A DNA stretch of 64,000 nt from NCEH01 sp043195125 (GCF_043195125.1 NZ_JBAFWR010000008.1); one strand, 5' to 3'. Positions 35,571 to 45,175 are shown, counted from the first letter of the stretch. Numbers and translations are program-made. Notes: a model not told the origin generated them from the sequence alone.

Positions 35571-36605
35571 GTGGCGGGCGGGGACATCTGGCAATTGGTG
35601 GATTCGCGTGGCATCGGCGGCATCGAGCGCCATGTGGCGATCCTCACGCAGGCGCTGAATGACGCAGGGCGGCCGGCGCGCGCCGTGCTGCTGGCGGACC
35701 ATGGGGAGCATGATTTCCTGCGCCAGCTGCGCGCCGCCCACGTGCCTTTCACGGTATTGCCGGGCGGCTTCCAGCCGCTGCGCGCGGCGCTGGCGGACGG
35801 GCGGCCCGCTTTGCTGCACACGCACGGCTACAAGGCGGGCATTCTCGGCCGGTTCGCAGCCCGCCTTGCCGGAATCCCCTGCCTGTCCACCTTTCATGCG
35901 GGCGAGAAGGGGCGCTTTCCGGTCTCGCTCTATCAGGCGATCGATGCCGCCACCGCGCGCCTTGGCCCGCGTATCGCCGTGAGCGAACCGATCGCGCGGA
36001 TCTTACCGCAACCGGTGTCGGTGATCGGCAATTTCGTGCCGGTGCCGGACCAAGCGCCCGCGCCGCCGGTCTCCCGCGTCATCGCTTTCGTCGGCCGGCT
36101 GAGCGCGGAGAAAGGGCCGGACCTGTTCTGCGCGCTCGCGGAGCGATTCGCCGGCGCCCTGTCGTTCGAGATGTTCGGCGACGGGCCGATGCGCCCGGCT
36201 CTCGAAGCCGCCCATGGCGGGCGGGTGCGGTTCCACGGCATGGTGAGCGATCCCGCCGCCATCTGGCCGGGCATCGGCCTTTTGCTCATGCCCTCGCGCG
36301 CGGAGGGCCTGCCCATGGCTGCCATCGAGGCCATGGCGGCCGGGGTGCCCGTGGCGGCAAGCCGGCTCGGCGCCTTGCCGGAGCTGATCGGCGATGGCAC
36401 GAGCGGCTATCTGTTCGCGGCCGGCGATCTCAATGCCGCCTCGGCGGTTCTGGAACGCTGGGCGGGCGCGGACGATGCAGCGCGCGCCGCGCTCTCCCAC
36501 CGCGCGTGGGAGCGGGTGCATGCCGCCTATGGCCCGCGGGCGCGGCTGCCTCAAATTCTCGCGCTTTATGATGCCGCTCTCGCAGCGCGGGACGGGCGCG
36601 TGTAG
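35571..36605 (+). CDS. Family 4-type (GT-B) glycosyltransferase
   Basis: A 344-residue GT-B enzyme. The acceptor half begins with VDSRGIGGIERHVAILTQAL, and LLHTHGYKAGILGRFAARLAG is a typical GT4 strand-helix block. The donor half starts near IAFVGRLSAEKGPDLFCAL and carries PSRAEGLPMAAIEAMAAG with the nucleotide-sugar-binding Glu. It starts at GTG 35571, divergent from pyrE, and is the first gene of the polysaccharide cluster; the ligase gene follows 36 bases later. The sugar is unknown. Confidence 0.88.
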   Translation: MAGGDIWQLVDSRGIGGIERHVAILTQALNDAGRPARAVLLADHGEHDFLRQLRAAHVPFTVLPGGFQPLRAALADGRPALLHTHGYKAGILGRFAARLAGIPCLSTFHAGEKGRFPVSLYQAIDAATARLGPRIAVSEPIARILPQPVSVIGNFVPVPDQAPAPPVSRVIAFVGRLSAEKGPDLFCALAERFAGALSFEMFGDGPMRPALEAAHGGRVRFHGMVSDPAAIWPGIGLLLMPSRAEGLPMAAIEAMAAGVPVAASRLGALPELIGDGTSGYLFAAGDLNAASAVLERWAGADDAARAALSHRAWERVHAAYGPRARLPQILALYDAALAARDGRV

Positions 36606-36641
36606 ACTCGCGTCATTCCCTGCTGCGCCGCGAGTCCCCGC

Positions 36642-38141
36642 GTGACCGAACGCCTTTTCGATCCTCCCGCCGATCCGCGCCCGCGTCCCTGGCGCGAGAT
36701 CGCCATAGCGGTGGGCGCGGTGCTTGCGGTGTTCGCGGCGTGGCTCAGCGTGACCGAACCGGTGGTGCCGATCGCCCTGGCGTTCGGGCTGATCTTCCTG
36801 ATCTTCGCGTTCCGCTGGCCGTTCGTGCCGTGCATCCTGTTCATCATCTTCTCCTTCCTGCGCATTCCCGAGGTGTTCCCGGTCCTGCTCAATCTGAAGA
36901 TTCCGCTGCTCCTGGCCGTGCTCACCATCGCGGTGATCGGCTGGCACCTGTTCTTCCTGCGGACCATGAAGGTGTTCTGGACGCGCGAATTGAAGATCTT
37001 CGCGCTGTTCTTCTTCTTCTGCACGGTGTCCGTGGTGTTCGCGAAGAGCAAGGATCTCGCCTTCACCTTCTGGTCGGACGTGTTCGTGAAGATCGGGCTG
37101 ATGACCTTCGTCGTGGCCTGGGCGACGCGCAAGCCGGAGGATTTCAGCCTGATCAGCCGGTCGTTCTGCGTGTTCGGCTCGGTGGTGGCCATGGTCGCGA
37201 TCTATAATTGGATGAACGGCATCGGCCTCGTGGAGGGCACGCGCGTGACCATTGGGCGCGACATCCGCTCGCTGCTCGGCGACCCCAACGATCTCGCGCT
37301 GGCGCTGCTGTTTCCCTTTTCGTTCGCCGCCGCCTTGCTGATGGGGCGCTGCGGCTGGCCCGACCGGCTGCTCGGCGCCATCGCGTGCGGCACCATCTTC
37401 TGGGGCATCATGTGCACGCAGAGCCGCGGCGGGCTGCTGGGGCTCGCGGCGGTGGCGGCGGTGATCGGCAGCCGGTTCGTGAAGAGCAAGCTGGTGCTGA
37501 TCGGCGGGGGCCTCGCCTTCCTCATCATTCTGTTCGCCGCCGCCGGCATTTCCGGGCGCTCGTCGGGTGGGGCGAGCGAAGGGGCGATCGTGGACGAATC
37601 GTCCGAGGGCCGGCTCACCGCCTGGCGCGCCGCCACCAGCATGGCGATCCACAATCCGCTCACCGGCGTCGGCATCGCCAATTTCACGGCGAACTATTTC
37701 GAATATTCCGACACCTGGGACGGCAAGCCCCATGCCGTGCACTCCACCTGGTTCGGCATTCTCGGCGAGATCGGCGTGCCCGGCTTCGTCACACTGATGG
37801 TGCTGGTCGCCTGTATGTGGCGCATGTGCTTGCACTCGTTGAAGGCGGCGCAGGCGCCGGAGGTGGACGTGCGATTGAAAATGTCCTCGGTGGCGTTGTT
37901 GGCCGGCCTCGCGAGCTTCTGCGTTTCGGGCACATTCCTGACCCAGGGCACCACCTGGCCGCTCTATGTCATCCTTGCCCTCAGCGTCGCGCTGGACCGC
38001 GCGCTCGCGCCGCCGGAGGTGGAGGGTGAAGCGGATTTTCTCCCCCCGCCGCGCCCCGCGCCACGGGCGGAAGTGCTTCATGCCCACGCGGCCGCTGCCG
38101 CCGCGTCCGGCCATGGCGAACGGGCCGATCATGGCGGCTGA
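36642..38141 (+). CDS. O-antigen ligase/polymerase (Wzy_C) membrane protein
   Basis: A 499-residue inner-membrane protein with about 11-12 hydrophobic segments (residues 17-445). The periplasmic loop with SSEGRLTAWRAATSMAIHNP and TGVGIANFTANYF is characteristic of Wzy_C proteins. The N-terminal half (FWTRELKIFALFFFFCTVSV; WMNGIGLVEGTRVTIGRDIR) resembles the DUF5935-containing putative O-glycosylation ligases. It would join polysaccharide units or transfer them to an acceptor. The C-terminal 50 residues are Pro/Ala/His-rich and cytoplasmic. It starts at GTG 36642 and its end overlaps the next gene by 11 bases. Confidence 0.87.
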   Translation: MTERLFDPPADPRPRPWREIAIAVGAVLAVFAAWLSVTEPVVPIALAFGLIFLIFAFRWPFVPCILFIIFSFLRIPEVFPVLLNLKIPLLLAVLTIAVIGWHLFFLRTMKVFWTRELKIFALFFFFCTVSVVFAKSKDLAFTFWSDVFVKIGLMTFVVAWATRKPEDFSLISRSFCVFGSVVAMVAIYNWMNGIGLVEGTRVTIGRDIRSLLGDPNDLALALLFPFSFAAALLMGRCGWPDRLLGAIACGTIFWGIMCTQSRGGLLGLAAVAAVIGSRFVKSKLVLIGGGLAFLIILFAAAGISGRSSGGASEGAIVDESSEGRLTAWRAATSMAIHNPLTGVGIANFTANYFEYSDTWDGKPHAVHSTWFGILGEIGVPGFVTLMVLVACMWRMCLHSLKAAQAPEVDVRLKMSSVALLAGLASFCVSGTFLTQGTTWPLYVILALSVALDRALAPPEVEGEADFLPPPRPAPRAEVLHAHAAAAAASGHGERADHGG

Positions 38142-39255
38142 TCTGATCGTCTTCGGCGAGGATTGGGGCGGCCATCCCTCCTCGACCCAGCACCTCATCG
38201 GCCATCTGGCGCGCACGCATAAGATCGTGTGGGTGAATTCCATCGGCCTGCGTCGTCCGCGCCTGGGCGATATCCGGCGCGTGGCGCAGAAGCTCGCCGC
38301 GCTCGCGGGAACGCCGGATGCCGCCGGTGCACCCGCTGCCGATGCGCCCGGCTTCCGCGTGGTGGCCCCGCACGCGGTGCCCTGGCCCGGCAATCCGCTC
38401 GCCGAGGCGGCGAACGCCCGGCTTCTCGGCGCGCAGTTGCGCGCCGTGATGGCACAGGAGAACATCGTTCGGCCGATCCTGTGGACCTCGCTGCCGAGCG
38501 CCTTGCCGGTGGTGGGAACGCTCGGCGAACGGGCGGTGGTGTATTATTGCGGCGACGATTTCGGCGCCCTGTCGGGCGTCGACCATGCGCCGGTGCTGGA
38601 TATGGAGCGCCGGCTGGTGGAGAAGGCCGACCTCGTGATCGCCGCGAGCCCGGCGCTTGCGGAGCGCTTTCCGCGCGAGAAGACGGTGCTGGTGCCCCAT
38701 GGGGTGGATGCGCGCGTGTTCTCCAGTCCCGCCCCGCCCGCCGTGGATCTGCCGGAGGGCAAGGTCGCCGGCTTCTATGGCAGCGTCTCCGACTGGCTGG
38801 ACGTGCCGATGCTCGCGCGCGCGGCGCGGGCGCTGTTCGACTGGACCTTCGTGTTCATCGGGCCGGTGCGCACCGACGTTTCGGCTCTGACGCGGCTGGA
38901 GAACGTGCGCTTTCTCGGGCCGCGGCCGCACGCGGCGCTGCCCGCCTATGTGCAGCATTGGACCGTGTCGCTGATCCCGTTCCGCGACACACCGCAGATC
39001 CGCGCCTGCAATCCGCTGAAGCTGCGCGAATATCTGGCCAGCGGCACGCCGGTGGCGGCGACCCGTTTTCCCGCGCTCGAACCCTATGCGCATCTGGTCA
39101 GCGCCATCGATCCCGGCGGCGATCTCGCGCGCGCCATCGAGGCGGCGGCCAACCAGGCGGGCGGCGCCCTGGCGCGGCTGCGCCAGCTGGCGGTGGCGCA
39201 GGAGGGATGGGACCGGCGCGCAGAGGCGGTGGAGACCGCGCTCGGCCGCTTCTGA
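38131..39255 (+). CDS. GT-B glycosyltransferase
   Basis: A 374-residue protein starting LIVFGEDWGGHPSSTQHLIG after a short MAAD leader. The C-terminal half has the usual donor-site blocks (VAGFYGSVSDWLDVPMLARA, FIGPVRTDVSAL and VSLIPFRDTPQIRACNPLKL, REYLASGTPVAAT). It resembles family 1/4 enzymes of exopolysaccharide loci. ATG 38131 gives a start right at the fold; ATG 38113 and 38080 are in-frame alternatives adding 6 or 17 residues. The overlap with the preceding gene supports a shared transcript. Confidence 0.84.
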   Translation: MAADLIVFGEDWGGHPSSTQHLIGHLARTHKIVWVNSIGLRRPRLGDIRRVAQKLAALAGTPDAAGAPAADAPGFRVVAPHAVPWPGNPLAEAANARLLGAQLRAVMAQENIVRPILWTSLPSALPVVGTLGERAVVYYCGDDFGALSGVDHAPVLDMERRLVEKADLVIAASPALAERFPREKTVLVPHGVDARVFSSPAPPAVDLPEGKVAGFYGSVSDWLDVPMLARAARALFDWTFVFIGPVRTDVSALTRLENVRFLGPRPHAALPAYVQHWTVSLIPFRDTPQIRACNPLKLREYLASGTPVAATRFPALEPYAHLVSAIDPGGDLARAIEAAANQAGGALARLRQLAVAQEGWDRRAEAVETALGRF

Positions 39256-39358
39256 GCGCGCGGCGCGAACGCCGGTAGTGAATCATCTATTAAGGCTGAT
39301 GACAGTAAACTTGCCGCCTATGATCCGCCGATTCGGGGATGGGCGGATCGGGGAAGGG

Positions 39359-40054
39359 ATGATGGGGAGCCGGCGTGGTCCAGAACGCTTCGCCGCCGTC
39401 TTTCTGTGGGCCATGCTCGCAGGAGGCCTGGGCGGCTGCGCCGGTCCGCGCGACCCCACCGCGCTCATCCCCGCTCCGGTGCAGAACACCGTGATGGCCG
39501 AAGACAAGCTGCGCGAGGCGCGCGCCGCCGCGGCGGCGCAGAAGGGCGAGGGGACCGCCGTGAGCGTCACGGATATTCTGGCGCGCGCTCGCGCGGCTCA
39601 GGACCAGCCGGCCGCCGCCCAGGCGCCGGCGAGCGCCTCCGCGCAAACCGCAGCTTCCTTACCGACCGCAGCTTCCTCGCCGACCGCTGCTCGCCCCGCG
39701 TCCGCGCGGCAGGTCAGCGCCTTCGCCGCCGAGACCACCGGAACCCTGCCGCGCGCCGCCACACGCGCGGCGCTGATCGACATCGTGTTCGAGCCGGGGC
39801 AGGAGGCGCCCGGCGCGGCCGATGCGACGGCGCTCGCCAAGGCGGTGAAGGCCGCGCGCCTCGGTCCCGGCCGCCCGGTGACCGTGGTCGCCGGTCCCGG
39901 CTCCGGTGCCGATCCGTTTGCCCAGGCGCTGCTCGCCAACAAGCGGGCGCGCGCGGTCAAGGCCCTGCTGCCTCAGGATATCCCCGCCGCACAGCTCTAC
40001 GACCCGGATCTTGAGCCCGACACGGTGCGCGTCATCGCCGGAAGCAGCGAATGA
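39359..40054 (+). CDS. Lipoprotein with OmpA-like C-terminal domain
   Basis: A 231-residue envelope protein. The N-terminus is a lipoprotein signal: basic residues, FAAVFLWAMLAGGLGGC with the lipobox cysteine at about residue 26. An Ala/Gln/Pro-rich spacer follows (to about 115), then a domain resembling OmpA-like peptidoglycan binding (LIDIVFEPGQEAPGAA, LLANKRARAVKALLP). Starts at 39359, 39362 and 39320 are all possible; the signal peptide sets the limit. Its stop overlaps the start of the Wzz/GumC-type gene as ATGA, so it probably works with it, perhaps anchoring the export machine to the outer membrane or cell wall. Confidence 0.7.
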   Translation: MMGSRRGPERFAAVFLWAMLAGGLGGCAGPRDPTALIPAPVQNTVMAEDKLREARAAAAAQKGEGTAVSVTDILARARAAQDQPAAAQAPASASAQTAASLPTAASSPTAARPASARQVSAFAAETTGTLPRAATRAALIDIVFEPGQEAPGAADATALAKAVKAARLGPGRPVTVVAGPGSGADPFAQALLANKRARAVKALLPQDIPAAQLYDPDLEPDTVRVIAGSSE

Positions 40055-41529
40055 GCGCCTTGTTCGAAAACACGTCGGATACCCTCGCCTATATCGCCCA
40101 GGTGGCGTGGCGGCGCAGGTTTCTGGCTTTCATTCCCCTGCTGTTGCTGCCGCCGCTCGCGGTGGTCACCGCCATGGTGGCCCCCAAGCGCTATGAGGCG
40201 CGCATGACGATGCTGGTGCAGGAGCCCTCCAAGCTCAATCCGATCCTGAAGGACATCTCCATCAACCCGAACCTGAAGGAGCGCATGTCGGCCCTGGTCG
40301 CGCTCGCCCATTCGGAGGTGGTGCTCGGCAAGGTGCTGGAGGATCTCGGCCGGATCGGCCCGACAACCGATCCGCGCGACCGCGACTATATGGTGCGGGC
40401 GCTTTCGCTGGCGGTGAACATTCAGCTGGTGGGCAGCGACATCATCGAAATGCGGCTGCGCTCGGGCGATCCGCTCTCGCCGGCGGCCACCCTCACCGCC
40501 ATCGCCAACCGCTTCGTCGAGCGCCTGGTCTCGCCCGAGCGCACGGCGGTGCAGGACAGCGAGCGCTTCCTCAAGCAGCAGATGGACGAGCGCCGCGCCA
40601 GTCTCGACCAGGCCGAGCAGGCATTCGCCGCGTTTCGGTCCGCCAATGCGGACAAGCTGCCGGCGCTCTACAACGCCACCGTCCAGCGGCTCGCGGGCCT
40701 GACCCAGCAGCTGGAGGAAAAGCAGATGGCGCTCGGCAGCGCGGATGCCGCCCTGCAGGACCTGCGCAAGCGCCTCGCCAGCACCAATCCGCTGATCGGC
40801 CGCATCGAGGAATCCATTGTCCAGGTGTCCGCCGAGCTGGCGAGCCTGCGGGCGCGCTATACCGACGAGCATTCCGAGGTCCAGGCGGCCGAGCGCAAGC
40901 TCGCGCGGCTGGAGGAAGAGCGCCAGCGTCTGCTCGGCTCCGCCAAGAACATCGAGACCGTGGATCTCGACCGATTGTGGAACCTCGCCGCCGGCGTGAC
41001 CCAGCCCGGCGAGAACGGCCAGGCCCTCGGCTCCGCCCCGCTGCTGGTGTCGCAATTGCAGCGCCTGCAGGAAGCGCAGGCCCGGCGGGTGACGCTGGCC
41101 AAGGAAGTCGAGCAGATCAAGGAAGTGACCGCCACCCTGCAGCGCGACATCGCCGCGTTCGGGCCCATCGATCGGCAGCAGCAGAAGCTGGAGCGGGACG
41201 TGGGCATGGCGCGGGACAATTACGACGCGCTCGCCAAGCGGTATGAGATGGCGCGGGTTACCGGTGCGCTCGGCGTTTTCGAGGCGCCCGAGCGCGTGAA
41301 GGTGCTGGAAGATCCCGACAGCCCGGCCCGCAAGGTCACGCCGGGCTATGTCGTCTACATCCTCGCCGGCATCGTTGCCGGCATAGCGCTTGGAGCAGGG
41401 CTGGCCGGCATGGCGGAATTCCTCGACACCCGCCTGCGCAAGCCGGGCGATTTCGCGCGCATCTTCGGCGTCCCCGTCATCGCGCGCATTCCGCGCATCG
41501 AGACCTCCGGCGAAGGGGTGCCGGCATGA
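40051..41529 (+). CDS. Wzz/GumC-type polysaccharide chain-length/export protein
   Basis: A 492-residue inner-membrane protein. TM1 lies at about 28-48 (FLAFIPLLLLPPLAVVTAMV), then the Wzz domain and a long periplasmic coiled coil (about 165-390, for example QAEQAFAAFRSANADKLPAL and VQAAERKLARLEEERQRLL), then TM2 at about 430-452 (GYVVYILAGIVAGIALGAGL). It lacks the C-terminal BY-kinase fused in some homologues, ending shortly after FGVPVIARIPRIE. Such proteins set chain length and bridge to the outer-membrane exporter. It is the last gene of the cluster. Confidence 0.9.
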   Translation: MSALFENTSDTLAYIAQVAWRRRFLAFIPLLLLPPLAVVTAMVAPKRYEARMTMLVQEPSKLNPILKDISINPNLKERMSALVALAHSEVVLGKVLEDLGRIGPTTDPRDRDYMVRALSLAVNIQLVGSDIIEMRLRSGDPLSPAATLTAIANRFVERLVSPERTAVQDSERFLKQQMDERRASLDQAEQAFAAFRSANADKLPALYNATVQRLAGLTQQLEEKQMALGSADAALQDLRKRLASTNPLIGRIEESIVQVSAELASLRARYTDEHSEVQAAERKLARLEEERQRLLGSAKNIETVDLDRLWNLAAGVTQPGENGQALGSAPLLVSQLQRLQEAQARRVTLAKEVEQIKEVTATLQRDIAAFGPIDRQQQKLERDVGMARDNYDALAKRYEMARVTGALGVFEAPERVKVLEDPDSPARKVTPGYVVYILAGIVAGIALGAGLAGMAEFLDTRLRKPGDFARIFGVPVIARIPRIETSGEGVPA

Positions 41530-41723
41530 GCGCTCCGCCGGACGAGGCGCCGTCGTCATTCTGTAACGAAAATCGTGATTTAACCGCGCATCGCGTGGAT
41601 ATCTCCGGCCCGGCGGCGCCCGATGGGTCCGGGCCGCGTCCACCGGCGGGGGGCGCACGCGTCTTCACGCACCGCAGCGGGCCAGCCCACATTCAGCAAC
41701 GAGACCAGATGGGGCAGGATCAG
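41530..41723. other. Gap between the polysaccharide cluster and the T6SS locus
   Basis: About 190 bases precede the best tssJ start. An AT-rich stretch at about 41,556-41,585 (TTCTGTAACGAAAATCGTGA) stands out from the GC-rich surroundings and may hold the promoter of the secretion locus. The frame of tssJ is open through this stretch, so an earlier start cannot be excluded. Confidence 0.35.
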
Positions 41724-42248
41724 ATGGGTCGCGATGCCGAGGCCCGCGCGCAGCAGGCCTCGTTCCGAACCGGGCGCCGCGCGCTCGTTCTCGGCAGCCT
41801 GTTCACGCTCGCCGGGTGCAGCGCGCTGAAACCGCCGAAATCCACCCAGGTCAGCGCCAAGATCACCGCCGACCTGTCGATCAATCCGGCGCCCGACGGC
41901 ACCGCCACGCCAGTGATCATCCGCCTCTATACGCTGAAGACCGACAACGCCTTTCAGCAGGCGGATTTCTCCTCCCTGTTCAATGCCGATGCCGCCACCC
42001 TGGGCCAGGACATGCTCGGCAAGCGGGAGTTCCTCATGGCCCCCGGCAAGGTGGAGGGTTACAAGGACGACGTGCCGCTGGACACGGCTTTTCTCGGCGT
42101 GGTGGTGGGCTTCCGCAACATCGATTTCGCCGACTGGCGGGCGATCGCCCCCATCCAGGAGAACGCGCTGAACGCGGCGACGGTGAACATCACCGCCCTG
42201 TCGGTCGCGATCCCCTTGGTCAAAGTTTACTATCACAACTGGTTCTAG
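41724..42248 (+). CDS. tssJ: Type VI secretion lipoprotein TssJ
   Basis: A 174-residue outer-membrane lipoprotein that anchors TssM of the membrane complex. After basic residues with a double arginine (RTGRRALVLGSLFTLAGC), the lipobox LAGC sets the mature N-terminus. The body is the TssJ beta-sandwich with the family pattern PVIIRLYTLKTDNAFQQADF and FLGVVVGFRNIDFADWRAI. ATG 41724 follows GGGGCAGGA; ATG 41709 is an alternative. It is separated from tssK-L-M by the regulatory and hcp/vgrG genes, an arrangement found in some rhizobial T6SS loci. Confidence 0.88.
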   Translation: MGRDAEARAQQASFRTGRRALVLGSLFTLAGCSALKPPKSTQVSAKITADLSINPAPDGTATPVIIRLYTLKTDNAFQQADFSSLFNADAATLGQDMLGKREFLMAPGKVEGYKDDVPLDTAFLGVVVGFRNIDFADWRAIAPIQENALNAATVNITALSVAIPLVKVYYHNWF

Positions 42249-42451
42249 GCCGAACGCGGCTCAGGCACGGTATCGTGCGGCTGTCGGTTTGCCGGGAAAT
42301 CGCTGCCGTTCGCGGAAGCCGGTGCTAAGCTGCGCGGGAGCCGGACGGTCGCGACGGCCCGCCGGGGGCATGGCGCCGCCTGCGCGGGCGAGGCAGCGAT
42401 CGGGACCCGGTGGAAGCAGGCCGTGCCACGGGTCGGAACAAGGGTCGGGAC

Positions 42452-44398
42452 ATGGCCGGATATTCTCCCGCAGCCGAGGCCATTGAGCTTTTCCTGACCG
42501 GCGATATCGGCGTTCAGCATCTGGGCGAGCGGCTGGCGACCTGCGGTGTCGCGCCCGACGAGATTGCCGGGGTGCTCGCCCATTTCGTCGCCGCGGGCCG
42601 CCTGCCGGAGCGTCTCGCGGCGCTCCTCCTCGAGCGGGCGCGCGCCGGCGCGATGCCGGAGCGCCGGCGCGCGCTCTCCGCCGATCCTCGCCGCGCGGAC
42701 TCACGCCGGGCCTTGCCTCCGGCCGCTGCAGCCACCCCGGCGCATGGGCCCGTGCGGAGCCTGCCGCCCGATCCCGCCGATCTCGAGCCGGCGCCTCCCA
42801 TCCCCGATCCTGCCGCGCGGTGGCGCACGCCCCTGCCGCAGCCGCATGAGGAGCGCACGCTGCGCCCGGTCGTGGATCCGCGCCGCGCGCCGCGTCCGCT
42901 GCCGCTTGCGGACGAGCGTGGCGGCCTGGGCGCGCGCCCGGTGCTGGATCGTCGTGGGCTTGCGCCCGGCGCGGTCCGCGCCTTCGAGCCGCCGGAGGTG
43001 GCTCCATCTGCAGACGCCGCGCCCCCCGCCGCGCCGCCGCCCTCCGTTGCCCCTGACAGGTTCGCCCGCGACCGCACGGGCTTTGCGCCCGCGTCCGGCC
43101 GGCTGGCGGAGGACGGCGCCGCCCGTCGGCCCCTGCTGCCCCCCAACGCGGCGGGAACCCTGGCCGGGTCACCCCCTCAGCCGGGCATGCCGAATCCGGC
43201 GGCGCTGCGCGGTGCCGTGCCGCCGGCGTCCGCACCCCAGCGCGCGCCGCTCCCGCTGCCCACCTTGCCGACCCGGCCGCGCGGCCGCACCCCGCTCGCC
43301 GCCGCGCCCGACACGGCCGAAACCCCACCCGCGGTGCCGCGGGCGCACATCGACGACAGCATCACCTCGGCCCTGCTTTCCGGCCTCAAGGGGTTGCGCC
43401 ACAAGGCAACGCCGCCGCAAGGCCCGGGCCTCAGCGAGCGCCATCTGGACGGCTGGCTCTCCGGCTTCCGCAGCATGCGCGTGCGCCGGCAGGCGGATCT
43501 GGTCCATGAAGGCGAGCGGCTGGAGCCGAAGCGCCTGCCCGCAGAGGCCCCCAAGCTCGCCACCGGCTTCATGTTGAAAGACCGCTTCGTGCTGGACGAC
43601 GAGCTGGGCCATGGCGGCATGGGCGAGGTGTTCCGCGCGGTGGATCGCCGTCGCCTGGAGGCCGGCGATCCCGACCCCTATGTCGCCTTGAAGGTGCTCT
43701 CCGCCCAGTTCCGCCTGCATCCCGACGCGCTGGCGGCCCTGGAGGCGGAGGCGCGCAAGGTGCAATTGCTCTCCCACCCCAACATCTGCCCCATCTTCGA
43801 TTTCGACCGCGACGGGCCGCACGCCTTCTTCGTCATGGAGCTGCTCCAGGGCGAGACGCTGGACCTCGCGCTGCGCCGCGCGCCGGGCGCGCCGCTGGAG
43901 GCGCCGCTGCCGGCCCGCGTGGTCTCCGGCGTGCTGGCGGCCATGTCGCATGCCCATGCGCTCGGCATCGTCCATGGGGATCTCAAGCCGGGCAATGTGT
44001 TCCTGACCCGAGAGGGCCTCGCCAAGGTGCTGGATTTCGGCGTCGCTGTGGCGCTGCGGGGCGGCGGCTTCAATCCTGAGGGCCTCGCCGCCTACACGCC
44101 GGCCTTTTCCAGCCCGGAGATGATCGCGGGCGCACCGCGCGATCCGCGCGACGACGTGTTCTCGCTCGGCTGCCTGATCTATCTGGTCTATGCCGGCCAG
44201 CATCCCTACGGGCGCCGGCCGGCGGGGGAGGCAGCGCAGCTGGGGCTGGTGCCGGAGCCCATTTTCGGCATGCCGCATGCCGCGTGGCTGGCCCTGGAGC
44301 GCGCGCTCGCCTTTCGGCGGGAGGACCGGCCAGCCGACGCCCGCGCCCTTGCCGCCGCGCTATTGCCCAGCCTCATCGGCCGCCGCGGGGAAGACTGA
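42452..44398 (+). CDS. Ser/Thr protein kinase of the T6SS locus (PpkA-like)
   Basis: A 648-residue protein. Residues 1-60 form a small helical domain. About 70-300 is an Ala/Pro/Arg-rich linker, and the Hanks-type kinase domain starts near 375. Kinase motifs are complete: the glycine loop LGHGGMGEVF, Lys in YVALKVLSAQF, the catalytic loop VHGDLKPGNVF and the metal motif LDFGVAVAL. There is no clear transmembrane helix, unlike Pseudomonas PpkA. Together with the FHA protein at 56,480 it probably forms a threonine-phosphorylation switch for T6SS assembly. ATG 42452 follows AGGGTCGGGA. Its 3' end overlaps the convergent ATPase gene by 39 bases. Confidence 0.88.
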   Translation: MAGYSPAAEAIELFLTGDIGVQHLGERLATCGVAPDEIAGVLAHFVAAGRLPERLAALLLERARAGAMPERRRALSADPRRADSRRALPPAAAATPAHGPVRSLPPDPADLEPAPPIPDPAARWRTPLPQPHEERTLRPVVDPRRAPRPLPLADERGGLGARPVLDRRGLAPGAVRAFEPPEVAPSADAAPPAAPPPSVAPDRFARDRTGFAPASGRLAEDGAARRPLLPPNAAGTLAGSPPQPGMPNPAALRGAVPPASAPQRAPLPLPTLPTRPRGRTPLAAAPDTAETPPAVPRAHIDDSITSALLSGLKGLRHKATPPQGPGLSERHLDGWLSGFRSMRVRRQADLVHEGERLEPKRLPAEAPKLATGFMLKDRFVLDDELGHGGMGEVFRAVDRRRLEAGDPDPYVALKVLSAQFRLHPDALAALEAEARKVQLLSHPNICPIFDFDRDGPHAFFVMELLQGETLDLALRRAPGAPLEAPLPARVVSGVLAAMSHAHALGIVHGDLKPGNVFLTREGLAKVLDFGVAVALRGGGFNPEGLAAYTPAFSSPEMIAGAPRDPRDDVFSLGCLIYLVYAGQHPYGRRPAGEAAQLGLVPEPIFGMPHAAWLALERALAFRREDRPADARALAAALLPSLIGRRGED

Positions 44399-45175
44399 GG
44401 CGTCCCGCTCCAGCGCCGTCGCCAGCTGGCGCACGCCGCGCGAAAAGTCGATCTGCGGATAGAGCAGGGAGACCAGGCCGGAGGAGCCGGTGCGCACCAG
44501 TTCGTCGCTCATCAGGATCATGGCGCCGACCTCCGCGCCATAGGTCTCCGAGATCCGCTCGGAGAGCACGGCGGTGTCGAAATCGGGATGCACCTTGTTC
44601 ACCGCCATGACGATGCGCGGCACCTCCAGCCGGCGGGCAAGCTGCATGGTCACCGCCGTGCCCTGGTAGTCCTGGTGGTCCGGCCGCAGCAGGATCAGCG
44701 CGATGTCGGAAATGGCGATCGAGAGCAGGGTCTCGTTGTTGAGGCCGGGATGGGTGTCGAGGATCAGATAGTCGAGGGCAAGCGAACGGCAGAGCGAGAT
44801 CAACCCCTCGTTCAACAGCTCCACCTCGTAGCCCTCCTTCACCACGCGGGCGATATCGACCGCCTTCAGGCTGGCGGGCAGCAGGCTGAGATGGCCGAGG
44901 CCGGGCAGTTCTACCGGCGGCACGGCGCGGGCCACCATGTGCGTAACGTCCACCGCCACCTTGTCGATCGCGCAGCGGCCCCAGAGGAAGTCGTTGAGGG
45001 TGTTGACCTCGTCCACGTCCACCTCGAACAGCACGTGGATGCCGGGGGACTGGATGTCCGCGTCCACCAGCGCCACGCGGCGGCCGGCGCGCACCAACTC
45101 GGCGGCGAGATTGCCGGCCACGTTGGTTTTTCCGGTGCCGCCCCGATAGGAATGCAGCGCGAGGATCTGGGTCAT
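44360..45175 (-). CDS. ParA/MinD-like ATPase in the T6SS locus
   Basis: A 271-residue P-loop ATPase. The deviant Walker A reads SYRGGTGKTNVAGNLA, with Arg where classical ParA and MinD have the signature Lys. Switch and Walker B-like blocks follow (VALVDADIQSPGIHVLF and LDYLILDTHPGLNNETLLSI). Such proteins position complexes or partition cargo along membranes or nucleoids. It lies 15 bases downstream of a coiled-coil gene on the same strand, so the pair is an operon nested inside the secretion locus and transcribed against it. A role in placing or regulating the T6SS is inferred. Confidence 0.85.
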   Translation of the reverse strand: MTQILALHSYRGGTGKTNVAGNLAAELVRAGRRVALVDADIQSPGIHVLFEVDVDEVNTLNDFLWGRCAIDKVAVDVTHMVARAVPPVELPGLGHLSLLPASLKAVDIARVVKEGYEVELLNEGLISLCRSLALDYLILDTHPGLNNETLLSIAISDIALILLRPDHQDYQGTAVTMQLARRLEVPRIVMAVNKVHPDFDTAVLSERISETYGAEVGAMILMSDELVRTGSSGLVSLLYPQIDFSRGVRQLATALERDASVFPAAADEAGQ

